Positions 1 to 11,286 of a stretch of 64,000 bases of DNA are shown piece after piece. Under the pieces are notes generated by a model. That model was not told the DNA's origin. It saw nothing but the letters and a program-made list of their open reading frames with translations, and searched no databases. Within the stretch, counting starts at the first letter, position 1. Every line of letters starts with the position of its first letter. A program made the position numbers and the translations under genes. The DNA comes from Candidatus Zixiibacteriota bacterium (GTDB lineage Bacteria > Zixibacteria > MSB-5A5 > UBA10806): assembly GCA_020348065.1 (NCBI GenBank), contig CP070742.1, forward strand, positions 1,228,028 to 1,292,027. Direction: 5' to 3'.

Positions 1-1395
1 ACATCACCTCCTTCCGAATAGCTTAGGGTTATAGTCGTGGTTGAATTGAATGGATTCGGATAATTATTTATTTTCCAAACTGTTAACGGAAGATGCCGGG
101 CTGTATCGGAAATACCGGTTTGTAAATCACCCCGCTTATAATATACCTCATATATATTCATATCCGGATTATTCCGGGCATCACACCAGGTCACATGGCC
201 AATATCCCCACAAAGTTCGCAGCTCGGCTCAATGGAATGCCCGGGGGCGTCGGTTAATCGCTCTTCGCCTTCCCAGGTTAAGCCGCCATCATATGACACG
301 TTTGCCATTATCTCCCTGTCCCCATACCTGAAATCTGAATAGACCAAAAGCACTGTATCCCTAGCCGCTGAAATATCGGTAGCTTTAACTAAATGCAGGT
401 CGGTCATCTGGACAGGCTGGCCCCAGGTCTCCCCGTTATCGGTGCTTCTGCAGATAAAGGCGTCCCCGGTCCAGGCATATGGTGAGTATTTATAATCAGT
501 CCAGGAGACTATCACATTGGAGTCATCCCAGGCGGCTATCTGCGGCCAGAATGATCCGCTGGTGTCGTAATGGGATAGCAGATATGGCCCTTCCCAGTTG
601 TCGCCTTCATCAATACTCGATTGTACAAGATTTCAATGGTACTTGAGGAAGGCAGGCCCTTGCCGCGAATCAAATGAAGCCCGGAATAGTTATTAGAAAG
701 ATCGGGGCCCAATCCTGACGCCGTAGTATCCGAAACAAACATAGTATCCCCCCATGAGTGCCCATAATCAGTACTCTTGACTAAATATAGATCCCAATCT
801 TGGGGGGGGCAATGTCCGTTTTAATCCTAAAAACTACATAAACGTTATTATTAAATGAGGTTACAACAGGAACCCCTCCATAATTTCTAGCAGTATAATA
901 CAGACTTTGTGTCTCCAGCCAGGTTGCCCCCCTGTCTGTACTGCGCTTCAGGTATATCCCCTCGTATGGCCGCCAAGCCCTGTAAACCACGTAAACGTTA
1001 TCCCCCCAGGCGCTTATCTGAGGCATCACGGCATTGTAAGTGGTCTCGTCAGAAATCTGCACGTCTTCGGCCCAGCTATATCCATAGTCTGTGCTCCTAA
1101 TAAAATGGATGGCATTAGTCTCTAAATACCACCAAGCGATATACACGTTAATATCATAAACAGCGACTTCCGGGTTGTGGGCATGGGGATCATCGAAATA
1201 AGTCAGCCTTATATCCTCGCCCCATTCGGTTGTAACCGGCCAGCATCCATTATGACCGGGGGAATTGTCAATCGTAGCGTTCTGGTTGCGGGGTTGCCAG
1301 ATCTCATCGGTCAGCCAGCGGCCGTCGGCGGTCTGCTGGGAGTACGAATAGGAGGTCAATATAAACAGGGTAATTAAAACTGATATTACGCGCAT
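1..1395 (-). CDS. Secreted BNR/sialidase-like repeat protein with PNPFN C-terminal domain; two frameshifts; runs off the window
   Basis: The ATG at 1395 follows an AAGGCGG ribosome site and opens a signal peptide (hydrophobic MRVISVLITLFILTSYSYS). The body holds repeated S-T-D-x-G-x-S/T-W motifs (RSTDYGYSW, RSTDRGATW, KSTDYGHSW, RSTDNGETW), the Asp-box/BNR pattern of sialidase-like beta-propellers. The reading frame breaks twice. The first break is at a run of eight G at 802-809, after which the product continues as DWDLYLVKSTDYGHSW. The second is near 625-635, after which it continues as LVQSSIDEGDNWEG. Near the window edge it reads NYPNPFNSTTTITLS, the usual start of a C-terminal FlgD-like/type IX sorting-type domain, and then leaves the window. 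It is either a pseudogene or an intact gene with two indel errors; the good homology on both sides of each break favours sequence error. The function is unknown; these propellers often bind or cut glycans. Confidence 0.75.
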
Positions 1396-1763
1396 TGTAC
1401 CGCCTTTTTATTCCGGTATAAATATAACCGATTTGGTCCGTTTTACAAGGTTAAAATGAGTAAAACGACCCACCCGTTGGGTGGAGCACCAGACATCAGG
1501 CTATTTCGTAGGCGGTCGGTTTATCCGGCCGCGCCGGGGTCATTATGTTGGGGGATAAACGTCCCAACCTACGACTTTCATGTCATGCCGGACTTGATCC
1601 GGCATCCATAATGGCCCGCCCTCATAGATTCCCGATTAGAAATTTCGGGAATGACGGGTGATTGTAGGTCAAATCCCTCCGGGATTTGACGCCACGATGT
1701 CAGGTTTCGGGGAAACCTGACCTACGACCTGGCTACGACCCAGCAAAAGCGGATAGAAACCGT
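1396..1763. repeat. Intergenic cluster of six different palindromes (REP-like)
   Basis: No gene is seen here. Six inverted repeats follow one another: stems 1470-1475/1479-1484, 1547-1552/1563-1568, 1585-1592/1598-1605, 1628-1635/1645-1652, 1668-1677/1681-1690 and 1699-1707/1714-1722. Several are flanked by GTAGGTC on the left or GACCTAC/CCTAC on the right. Related units occur at 7146-7168, 7191-7205 (half), 61401-61423 and 62934-62958. The cluster lies between lptB and the BNR gene and could end or attenuate transcription, but there are no clean U-tracts. Confidence 0.6.
1421..1448 (-). promoter_or_regulatory. Sigma70-like promoter of the BNR-repeat gene
   Basis: On the minus strand TTGTAA (1448-1443), a 16-base spacer and TATATT (1426-1421) precede the ATG at 1395. 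Transcription would start near 1414, giving a short leader that contains the AAGGCGG ribosome site. Confidence 0.5.
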
Positions 1764-2513
1764 TTAATTCAGCCTGAATTTCTCCCCCAGGTATATCTTA
1801 CGGGCCTCGGGATCGCTGGCGAGGAACTCCGACGTTCCGCTTTTGAGGATTATACCGTCGCAAATGATATAGGCGCGGTCGGTAATCTCCAGAGTTTCGC
1901 GGACGTTATGATCGGTTATAAGAATCCCCAGGCCCTTTTTCTTGAGGCTGGCGATTATCCTCTGGATCTCCTCCACGGTGATAGGATCTATTCCTGAGAA
2001 CGGCTCGTCTAAAAGGATGAATTTCGGCTCGGTCACCAGGGCGCGGGCGATCTCCACCCGCCGCCGCTCACCGCCGGAAAGGTTGTAAGCCATCGACTTG
2101 GAGAGATGAGCGATATCGAGATCGCTCAAAAGCTCGGCCAGGCGTTCTTTACGCCGCGCGCTCGATATCGGCAGGGTTTCCAGGATGGCCATGATGTTTT
2201 GCTCCACGCTCAACTTGCGGAAAATGGACGGTTCCTGCGGAAGATACCCGATCCCCTTGCGAGCCCGCTTATACATCGGCATGAAAGTCAGATCCTCCCC
2301 ATCCATAAATATCTTCCCGCCGTTGGGACGGATCAGGCCGGTAATCATATAAAAGGTGGTGGTTTTCCCCGCGCCATTGGGTCCCAATAGACCGACTATC
2401 TCTCCGGCCGATACCGAAATCGAGATGCCGTTTACCACGCGGCGCCTCTTATAAATCTTTAAAAGATCGGCCGACCTTAGCTGCGACCCGTTGTTTTCAA
2501 TTTCTGCTGTCAT
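1764..2513 (-). CDS. lptB: Lipopolysaccharide export ABC transporter ATP-binding protein LptB
   Basis: This is the ATPase of the LptB2FG inner-membrane machine that extracts LPS and pushes it onto the Lpt bridge. The 249 residues carry a Walker A motif (GPNGAGKTT), the signature [15 protein letters not shown], Walker B ([13 protein letters not shown]) and the switch His in [10 protein letters not shown]. Length and C-terminal features ([16 protein letters not shown]) match LptB rather than the branched-chain amino acid importer LivF. Its ATG overlaps the stop of lptC in an ATGA junction, showing translational coupling. LptF and LptG are not in the window. Confidence 0.95.
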   Translation of the reverse strand: MTAEIENNGSQLRSADLLKIYKRRRVVNGISISVSAGEIVGLLGPNGAGKTTTFYMITGLIRPNGGKIFMDGEDLTFMPMYKRARKGIGYLPQEPSIFRKLSVEQNIMAILETLPISSARRKERLAELLSDLDIAHLSKSMAYNLSGGERRRVEIARALVTEPKFILLDEPFSGIDPITVEEIQRIIASLKKKGLGILITDHNVRETLEITDRAYIICDGIILKSGTSEFLASDPEARKIYLGEKFRLN

Positions 2514-3091
2514 GGTTCGATCTCTTTTTCGGGTTCGCCCTCGAGCTCATCCAGTTCTTTCTCGGTTTCGGGGACATCGGTGAATTTGCCCTCCACGTCT
2601 CTCAGTATCTGAACGTTCTCGAGCCTGTTATCGGCTCTCATGCCGTAACCGGTGAGGACGTCGGTTCCCCGTCGGAATTTTACAAAATCCTCGGTGGTGA
2701 TAAGTCTGGTATTCGGATCCCAGCGCAGAGATTGCGTATCCAGCCTGGCGGTATCGTTTTCGACCACCACGTCGCCCCATACGGAAAATTCATTTTTCTT
2801 CTGCCTCACCAATCCCTCTTGAGAAGTCAATGTCGAACTGTATTCCCCGAATTCATTATAAAAATCGACCTTGACGTCTTTCGCTATGGTGGAATCTTCC
2901 GCCTCGAAATTGATCAGGGTATCGGCGTAGATAACCGCCTCTTTTTTACCTTCGGTGGTAAGTATAATGGTAGCTTCCTCCAGTATGGAACTGGGTATCT
3001 TCTGGGCGGTTGTTTTCTCGGGCCGGTTTTCCTGGGAACTGCAGGAAAATCCAAGAAGGGCCGCGAGTATTATCGCTATTGGGATACGGAT
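2510..3091 (-). CDS. lptC: LPS export periplasmic lipoprotein LptC; non-canonical start likely
   Basis: The frame encodes a membrane-anchored periplasmic protein with a lipobox-like segment (LAALLGFSC) and a beta-rich LptC region ([17 protein letters not shown], then [14 protein letters not shown]). It passes LPS from LptB2FG to LptA. Reading upstream from the Cys, there is no ATG, GTG or TTG before an in-frame stop (the TAA overlapping the lpxL-like 3' end). A strong AAGGAGG lies seven bases before an ATC codon at 3091-3089, which I take as the start (193 residues). The only other near-cognate choice is a CTG farther upstream with no SD. A short form from the TTG at 2830 would lack the membrane anchor. 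It overlaps the upstream acyltransferase gene by 16 bases and lptB by 4. Confidence 0.8.
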   Translation of the reverse strand: MRIPIAIILAALLGFSCSSQENRPEKTTAQKIPSSILEEATIILTTEGKKEAVIYADTLINFEAEDSTIAKDVKVDFYNEFGEYSSTLTSQEGLVRQKKNEFSVWGDVVVENDTARLDTQSLRWDPNTRLITTEDFVKFRRGTDVLTGYGMRADNRLENVQILRDVEGKFTDVPETEKELDELEGEPEKEIEP

Positions 3092-4035
3092 TGGCTTTCC
3101 TCCTTCATTATGCTTTTTACGCTCGAACTGTCGCCGGGTTTGCTTTTCCAGCGATTATGAATCCAGATCCACTGGGCGGGATCGAAATTTATCAGCTCCT
3201 CCAGCGCTTTATTGCAGCGAGTAAGACCATCTATGATATCGGCTTCTTTATCGTCGGTGTCATTTATCTTGAACGCGGGCAGGACCTTTACCAGGTAACG
3301 GTTATCCGGCCTGCGGAACATGGCCATGGGAACCACCGGCGAACCGGTTTTGCGGCCGATTACCACCGGGCCGGCGGCGGTGTTGGCCGGCTGGCCGAAA
3401 AAGGGCGCGAAATAGCCGGATACCCTGGAGGAATCGAGATCCAGAAGGATGCCGATCATTTTTCCGTCCTTCAATACCGAAAGCAGTTTTTTAGCGGGGG
3501 TGTCCGACGGTATATTCTCCAGGCCGAATCGACGGCGGTTCTCGACAATCAGGTTATCCAGACGTTTATCGTAAAGCTCCCTCCCTATAACCGAAAGCGG
3601 TATCTTTTTGACGGACGAATACCAGGCCGCGAAGAGCTCGAAGTTACCGATATGGCCGGTCAGCCCGATAACTCCCTTGCCTTCGGCATAAGCGTTTTCG
3701 AAATGCTCGTATCCATCAACCTGGATTAACTCATCAAGCTCTTTGGCGGTCCATTTTCTCGAGAGGATTACGTCGGCCATGTTCAGGCCCATCATAACGA
3801 AACACTCGCGGGCCACGAGTTTTATTTTCAGATCGTTCCATTTGTCCCCATAGACATTTTTCAGGTTTGTTTCAGCCAGCTTTCTTTCTTTCGCATCCAG
3901 GATCGCGGCTATCTCTCCGAAAAACCTCCCCAGCATTAACGCTGTATTTCTGGGAAGCAGGTCGAAAACGGCAATCAAGCCTCGTATGAGGTAATAAATC
4001 ATATCGTTCTTTATTTTCTTGACCGACGGCATCAT
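3076..4035 (-). CDS. LpxL/HtrB-family lipid A acyltransferase
   Basis: The 319 residues fit the lysophospholipid/lipid A acyltransferase family, which adds secondary acyl chains to Kdo-lipid A at the inner membrane. Visible features are an N-terminal hydrophobic segment, the catalytic H-x4-E motif in TGHIGNFEL, the substrate loop around FAPFFGQPANTAAGP and the C-terminal QWIWIHNRWK motif typical of LpxL-type enzymes. It overlaps kdsD by four bases and lptC by 16, so it is translated as part of the Kdo/Lpt unit. Which acyl chain and which position it uses cannot be told from sequence alone. Confidence 0.85.
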   Translation of the reverse strand: MMPSVKKIKNDMIYYLIRGLIAVFDLLPRNTALMLGRFFGEIAAILDAKERKLAETNLKNVYGDKWNDLKIKLVARECFVMMGLNMADVILSRKWTAKELDELIQVDGYEHFENAYAEGKGVIGLTGHIGNFELFAAWYSSVKKIPLSVIGRELYDKRLDNLIVENRRRFGLENIPSDTPAKKLLSVLKDGKMIGILLDLDSSRVSGYFAPFFGQPANTAAGPVVIGRKTGSPVVPMAMFRRPDNRYLVKVLPAFKINDTDDKEADIIDGLTRCNKALEELINFDPAQWIWIHNRWKSKPGDSSSVKSIMKEESQSVSQ

Positions 4036-5003
4036 ACCACCTTGGCTTTCAGAAGATCGTGCAGGTGTATCAAACCGACGGGATGGTTTTCGTCATCCAC
4101 GATAACCAGGCTGGTTATGTTATGTTCCTCCATGATGGCCACGGCGGCAGCGCCGAACTCCTCGGGATCGATCTTTTTGGGATCGGGCGTGGCGACATCC
4201 CGCGCCAGCAGTATCATGGGATCGATCCGGGATTCCACCGTCCTTCTTAAATCGCCGTCGGTAAAAATACCGACGAGCCTGTTATCGCTATCCACCACCA
4301 GGGCGACGCCGAATTTTTTCGACGACATTTCAGTAAGCATAACTTTGAAACCGGCGGTATCTTTAACGATGGGTAATTCGTCGCCGGTATGCATCAGGTC
4401 CCCGACCTTTATAAGCTGACGTCCCAGCGCTCCGGCGGGGTGTATAAAGGAGAAATCATCAGCGGTAAATCCCCGCAATTCCACCAGCGCCGCCGCCAGG
4501 GCGTCTCCCATCACGAGGGCGGCGGTGGCCGATGACGTCGGCACGAATTCCAGGGGGAAGGCTTCCTGTTTTACGGAGGTATCGAGTACCACGTCAACTT
4601 TCCTGGAAATCTGCGAACCGTTTCCGCCGGTAAGGGCGATTATGGGGATCTCGAGCCGTTTGAAAATAGGTATCAGGCGCATTATCTCCTCGGTGTCGCC
4701 CGATTTGCTGATAACGATGGCGACATCGCCCCTCAACGCCATGCCGATATCGCCGTGCAGCCCCTCGGTGGGATGAACGAAGAAAGCGGGAGTACCGATT
4801 GACGACATGGTGGCGGCGATTTTCCTGGCTACCTGCCCCGACTTGCCGATACCGGAGATGATCACCTTGCCTTTGGCCTTGTAAATTAATTGAACCGCTT
4901 TCTCGAAGTTATCGTCAAGTCTGTCGGCCATCTCCCGAAGCGACTCGGCTTCCTTGAGAATGACCTCCCTGGCTTTATTTAAAAGTGAGCTCAAGAGGAT
5001 CAA
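4032..5003 (-). CDS. kdsD: Arabinose-5-phosphate isomerase KdsD (KpsF/GutQ family)
   Basis: It converts ribulose-5-phosphate to arabinose-5-phosphate, the first committed step toward Kdo. The 323 residues show an N-terminal SIS sugar-isomerase domain (GIGKSGQVARKIAATMSS, VISKSGDTEE, HPAGALGRQL) followed by two CBS domains in the C-terminal third (LMHTGDELP..., DVATPDPKKI...). This is the standard KpsF/KdsD layout and length. Starts are TTG at 5003 or 4994; both lie inside the 3' end of kdsC, so translation is coupled. Confidence 0.93.
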   Translation of the reverse strand: MILLSSLLNKAREVILKEAESLREMADRLDDNFEKAVQLIYKAKGKVIISGIGKSGQVARKIAATMSSIGTPAFFVHPTEGLHGDIGMALRGDVAIVISKSGDTEEIMRLIPIFKRLEIPIIALTGGNGSQISRKVDVVLDTSVKQEAFPLEFVPTSSATAALVMGDALAAALVELRGFTADDFSFIHPAGALGRQLIKVGDLMHTGDELPIVKDTAGFKVMLTEMSSKKFGVALVVDSDNRLVGIFTDGDLRRTVESRIDPMILLARDVATPDPKKIDPEEFGAAAVAIMEEHNITSLVIVDDENHPVGLIHLHDLLKAKVV

Positions 5004-5508
5004 AGCCTTTCGCTTTCAATACCATATCCACAAATTCCCGCGCCGCACCTAAACCGGCCTGTTTTTTGGTAACCACATCGGCGAATTTTTTAACATAATC
5101 CGGCGCGTGAGGAACCGTCGCTGACACGCCCGAGAGTTTCATTAAAACCACGTCTATTATGTCATCGCCCATGAACGCCGCCTGCTCGGGTTTTAGCTTA
5201 TATTTTTTCAAAAGCTTATCAAAAGGTTTCTTTTTGGTTCCGACATACTGGTAGGAATCGGTTATTCCAAGCTCCCTGGCCCTCGATGTCGTGGCGGCGG
5301 ATTTTCTGCCGGAAATAAACGCTGTCGGTATGCCGGCCCTGCGGGCAATATAAACCGCCATACCGTCTGCTATGCAGAAACGTTTATATTCCGCGCCGTT
5401 TCGACCCATATAGACGGTATTATCAGTAAGTACGCCGTCGACATCGAATACAAACAGCTCTATTTTCTTCATTTTTGCTTTCAGGCTATTTTGAGAGATC
5501 TTTTTCAT
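4975..5508 (-). CDS. kdsC: 3-deoxy-D-manno-octulosonate 8-phosphate phosphatase KdsC
   Basis: This HAD-superfamily enzyme (177 residues) removes the phosphate from Kdo-8-phosphate. HAD motif I is DVDGVLTD, with the nucleophile and acid/base Asp. The TAFISGRKS segment gives motif II and FMGDDIIDVVLM motif IV. The small size without a large cap domain is typical of KdsC. It is the first gene of the unit kdsC-kdsD-lpxL-like-lptC-lptB, with its own promoter and no Shine-Dalgarno sequence before ATG 5508. Confidence 0.93.
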   Translation of the reverse strand: MKKISQNSLKAKMKKIELFVFDVDGVLTDNTVYMGRNGAEYKRFCIADGMAVYIARRAGIPTAFISGRKSAATTSRARELGITDSYQYVGTKKKPFDKLLKKYKLKPEQAAFMGDDIIDVVLMKLSGVSATVPHAPDYVKKFADVVTKKQAGLGAAREFVDMVLKAKGFDPLELTFK

Positions 5509-5515
5509 GAGGACG

Positions 5516-5544
5516 AATTAACCGATACTCTCGTTTTCAGTCAA
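5516..5544 (-). promoter_or_regulatory. Promoter of kdsC unit, leaderless type
   Basis: On the minus strand TTGACT (5544-5539), a 17-base spacer and TTAATT (5521-5516) end seven bases before the kdsC ATG at 5508. Transcription should begin at or next to the ATG, with no room for a ribosome site. Confidence 0.6.
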
Positions 5545-5556
5545 TAAAAAAAGAGT

Positions 5557-7068
5557 TTACTCCGGTTCATCATCTTTTTCAAGTTCATATATGGCAACCC
5601 ACTCGCCGTAAACCCGTATTGAATCGACCGCTACAAGCGACGATAAAAACGGCCGGTAGGTTTCCGTGTATTCTTTTTTTGAAAACCTGCCGAATAAAAA
5701 CCGCCTGTGCGATTCCGGATGGATCTCGTTTTCGAAGATTATCACCCTGCCCTCGAAATCGGATAGCGTCGAGCGATACTTTTCGATCATCTCATTTTTC
5801 GGTCCGTCTTCCAGGTAGGCGACACTTTTGATCCGTGGTCGGACATTATAATGGTAATCGAGAGCCAGCCGAATCTGCGGCATATTGGAAACAAGAAGAT
5901 CATCTCTGGCCAGCGCCAGTTTTGCGAGGGCGTCCGCGCCGGTTCGGGAGACGGAATTATTAATGCGGGAGGCGGGAACGAAGGCGCAGGTTATATTGAC
6001 AAGAGCGAATATGATCATAGTCGCGTAGACGGTATTTCTTATAAATCCGGAATTTCCGACCGAGGAAAATACTATTATCAAGATTAGAACAACGGGATAG
6101 AACCAGAATCCGCCGTCCTGCGGCGCCCACCAGAAGGCGAAGATTAGAAATATAAATGCCGTAACCCCCAGCAAAATCGAATCGGCTTTCTTCAGCATAC
6201 TTTTCGCGGCGTTAATGAAGAGAATAGACATGCCGCATAGTGATAACATGGTCCCGACCACATACAGGATTTCCGGCAGCGAGATACCGCCCCCGTATAA
6301 CGCCTGCCGGAGCATGGAGCCGCCGAACACCGCCTTGGCAATACCGCCAAATGAGGCGATGACGCTCCCGGAATGGACTACTCCCCACCTGCCGAGGCCC
6401 GGATATTTCGCAAGCCAGGCATACGCTCCGGCTATGCCGTTATCCGACGCCGCTAACGCGACAATAATATAAATCACGAAACCGGGGATAAGGCTCAACA
6501 TACTTAACCTGATCGATCTTTTAAGGAAACCATGTCTGTAGGAATCATAGATCAGCATCGGGATCAGGGCTAGAATCAAGAGCTGGTGAAACAGTATCCC
6601 TATGGTTAAAAACAAGAACGCTAATATGGAATTCCTGTCGCTGCGTTCATTCAGCAGGTAATAAAGCGTCAGAGCCAGGAACATGATCGACACGATATTC
6701 ACCTCCACGGTGGTGGAGTAATACCAGAACGAAAATACCATCCCGATAATCATAGTCCCGGTCAGGGCGATCTCCGGTAAAGCCCGCTGTCTTATGAACC
6801 TGAATATCAAGGCCAGGCTGAAAGCCCCGATGACTGAGCTTACCAGGGAGATTACCTTCATGGCATCCAGACCGAGCCGCGTCGAAAGCAAATAAAGTAT
6901 ATACTTGAGGACATTATATAGTAGATGGTGAGGATGTACGATCTCCTGGCCATCGCGGGCGTCCAACAAAAAGGCATAGGAATCGTACCCCTGGTCGTTA
7001 TTGGGGACGAAGATAAAAAATACCAGGAAGAATAAGAAAACCAGCTTTTCGGGAGTAAGTTTAATCAT
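5557..7068 (-). CDS. GT-C-like polytopic membrane protein, probable glycosyltransferase
   Basis: The 503 residues contain about ten hydrophobic segments and end in a soluble tail (from about residue 400). The first periplasmic loop carries DQGYDSYAF followed by HPHHLLYNVL, the place where GT-C glycosyltransferases keep their catalytic acidic residues. This resembles DUF2723/PMT-type proteins that use polyprenyl-phosphate sugars. Its place between kdsA and kdsC suggests a role in LPS core or a related glycan, which is inference. It has its own strong promoter. It is not closely similar to the five GT-C-like paralogues downstream on the other strand. Confidence 0.7.
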   Translation of the reverse strand: MIKLTPEKLVFLFFLVFFIFVPNNDQGYDSYAFLLDARDGQEIVHPHHLLYNVLKYILYLLSTRLGLDAMKVISLVSSVIGAFSLALIFRFIRQRALPEIALTGTMIIGMVFSFWYYSTTVEVNIVSIMFLALTLYYLLNERSDRNSILAFLFLTIGILFHQLLILALIPMLIYDSYRHGFLKRSIRLSMLSLIPGFVIYIIVALAASDNGIAGAYAWLAKYPGLGRWGVVHSGSVIASFGGIAKAVFGGSMLRQALYGGGISLPEILYVVGTMLSLCGMSILFINAAKSMLKKADSILLGVTAFIFLIFAFWWAPQDGGFWFYPVVLILIIVFSSVGNSGFIRNTVYATMIIFALVNITCAFVPASRINNSVSRTGADALAKLALARDDLLVSNMPQIRLALDYHYNVRPRIKSVAYLEDGPKNEMIEKYRSTLSDFEGRVIIFENEIHPESHRRFLFGRFSKKEYTETYRPFLSSLVAVDSIRVYGEWVAIYELEKDDEPE

Positions 7069-7076
7069 ATTATGGA

Positions 7077-7105
7077 ATTGTATTGATCCATAGGGCGGCT
7101 GTCAA
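7077..7105 (-). promoter_or_regulatory. Strong sigma70-like promoter, near-leaderless
   Basis: On the minus strand TTGACA (7105-7100), a 17-base spacer and TACAAT (7082-7077) end eight bases before ATG 7068. The start of transcription falls one to three bases before the ATG. No Shine-Dalgarno sequence is present. Confidence 0.7.
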
Positions 7106-7290
7106 GGCCTGGTTGGACCTATTGTCGCCGATGACGTATTTATAGGTCGGAAGCCCCTCGCTTCCGACGCCTGACTGAATCGATCCTTGTCATGCCGGAC
7201 TCGAGACGTTGTGTCATAATTCAATTGAATTATGGGTATAATTATAATAAGAAGGATGTAGGCGTCTTTGATAATTGAGGAGAATTGACG

Positions 7291-7380
7291 ATGGCCTACA
7301 TTTATGGACAACGGAACCGGTTGCAGATGTTCCTTGTGGTTGGTGGACGTCCTCGTCTGCCGACATCGAGTTCGGGTTAG
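7291..7380 (+). pseudogene. Possible remnant of an IS1182-type transposase start
   Basis: A GAGGAG ribosome site stands nine bases before an ATG that opens a 29-codon frame beginning MAYIYGQRNRLQMF. This recalls the N-terminus of IS1182-family transposases (M-x-Y-I-x-G-x-x-R-x-Q). After about 14 codons it runs into a GGACGTCCTCGTC repeat and stops. No inverted terminal repeats or remaining transposase were found. The resemblance is short and comes from memory. Confidence 0.3.
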
Positions 7381-7598
7381 CGCACCGGCCGTTCGAAGCC
7401 CCGGCCCTCGACGGGGGATAAATCCCCAACCTCCAAAAAACTAAACAAAAATCGATGACCAACGGCAGGGTTTCAATATCTTGAGCCCCTACATAACTTC
7501 TTGATACCCGGAGGATTATAAGGACAGAATGATGTGTTGTCTCTACGGTAATGTTATGATAAACGGATCGGATCGGGTGACCCAATCGCACATAATTA

Positions 7599-8392
7599 TT
7601 ATTTTTTCATTTCCAGTATCGATTCCACTAGTTCGGCGAGGCGGTTGGTGGGGATCTGGCATTGTTTGTCGGAGAGGGCGTTGGGAGGATCGGGGTGGGT
7701 TTCGATGAACAGGGCATCGGCGCCGACTGCCACCGCCGCACGGGCAAGAGGCGCGATGAACCGGGGATCGCCTCCGGACGATCCCCCGGAGGCGCCCGGT
7801 TTCTGTACCGAGTGAGTGCAGTCGAACACCACCGGGAAACCGAACTCTTTCATAATCACAATGCCGCGGAAATCGACCACCAGGTCGCGATAACCGAAGC
7901 TGGTCCCCCGTTCAGTTAGAAGCACCTTAACGTTGCCGGCGGATACGACCTTATCCGAAATCGGTTTCATATCCTCCGGCGCGAGGAACTGGCCTTTCTT
8001 GATATTGATCGGCAGGCCGGTCTTTGCGGCGGCCACCACCAGCTCGGTCTGGCGGCATAAAAACGCAGGGATCTGCAGGCAGTCGGCGATATCGGCGGCA
8101 AGCTCGATCTCCTCGGACGTGTGAACATCGGTAAGGATAGGCAGCTTGAACTGACCTTTTACATCCTGGAGCAGCGAAAGCGCCTTACCAATCCCGATTG
8201 TCGAAAACGATTTTCCGGAAAGGCGATTGGCTTTCATATATGATGATTTAAAAATAACCGGGAGTTTAAATTTATCCTTGATTTCAGCGACGGTCTCGGC
8301 GGCCTTGAATACGACCTCCTCGGATTCCACCGCGCAGGGCCCGGCAATTATGGCCAGTTCTTCGCCGCCAACGGCCGCGCCGCCGATATTTA

Positions 8393-8408
<16 letters not shown>
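7599..8408 (-). CDS. kdsA: 3-deoxy-8-phosphooctulonate synthase KdsA
   Basis: It condenses phosphoenolpyruvate with arabinose-5-phosphate to Kdo-8-phosphate. The 269 residues form a TIM barrel with AGPCAVES near the N-terminus, FKSSYMKANR, LTDVHT, KKGQFLAPEDM, TERGTSFGYRDLVVDFRG and FDCTHSVQKPG. The Cys in AGPCAVES is the metal ligand of the metal-dependent class (as in Aquifex), where the metal-free E. coli class has Asn. The start overlaps the end of the upstream lipoprotein gene by 16 bases. Confidence 0.96.
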
Positions 8409-11209
<2,801 letters not shown>

Positions 11210-11214
11210 AAGAA

Positions 11215-11243
11215 ATATTAACAAATCCGGCTTTGACTGTCAA
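11215..11243 (-). promoter_or_regulatory. Promoter of the kdsB unit, leaderless GTG
   Basis: On the minus strand TTGACA (11243-11238), a 17-base spacer and TAATAT (11220-11215) are followed after five bases by GTG 11209. Transcription would start on or beside the start codon. It is divergent from, and partly abuts, the promoter of the first GT-C-like paralogue. Confidence 0.7.
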
Positions 11244-11251
11244 TAAAAACC

Positions 11252-11280
11252 TTGAAAAGACTCCTCAGGTCTGATAATAT
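11252..11280 (+). promoter_or_regulatory. Promoter of GT-C-like paralogue 1, leaderless
   Basis: TTGAAA (11252-11257), a 17-base spacer and TAATAT (11275-11280) end six bases before ATG 11287. There is no Shine-Dalgarno sequence. Confidence 0.7.
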
Positions 11281-11286
11281 GCGTCC

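Larger units (their letters stand above)
7069..7598. other. Intergenic region with repeat fragments and no convincing gene
   Basis: Apart from the promoter at its left end, this stretch holds a stem-loop of the AGGTC-stem-GAC family (7146-7154/7160-7168), half of a GTCATGCCGGACT repeat (7189-7201), a perfect 18-base palindrome (7216-7233), a possible transposase remnant (7291-7380) and another palindrome (about 7422-7436). Minus-strand frames here are built from these repeats and look non-coding. Confidence 0.5.

Noticed and set aside
3010-3729. Plus-strand frame of 239 codons opposite the acyltransferase and lptC
   Set aside because: The minus-strand genes are clearly conserved; this is a shadow frame.
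7214-7591. Minus-strand open frame of 125 codons between kdsA and the 7068 gene
   Set aside because: It is made of palindromic repeat fragments, has no ribosome site and the product is unlike a folded protein.
11224-11224. TTG start for kdsB
   Set aside because: It lies upstream of the predicted transcription start, inside the promoter spacer, and adds residues not typical of KdsB.
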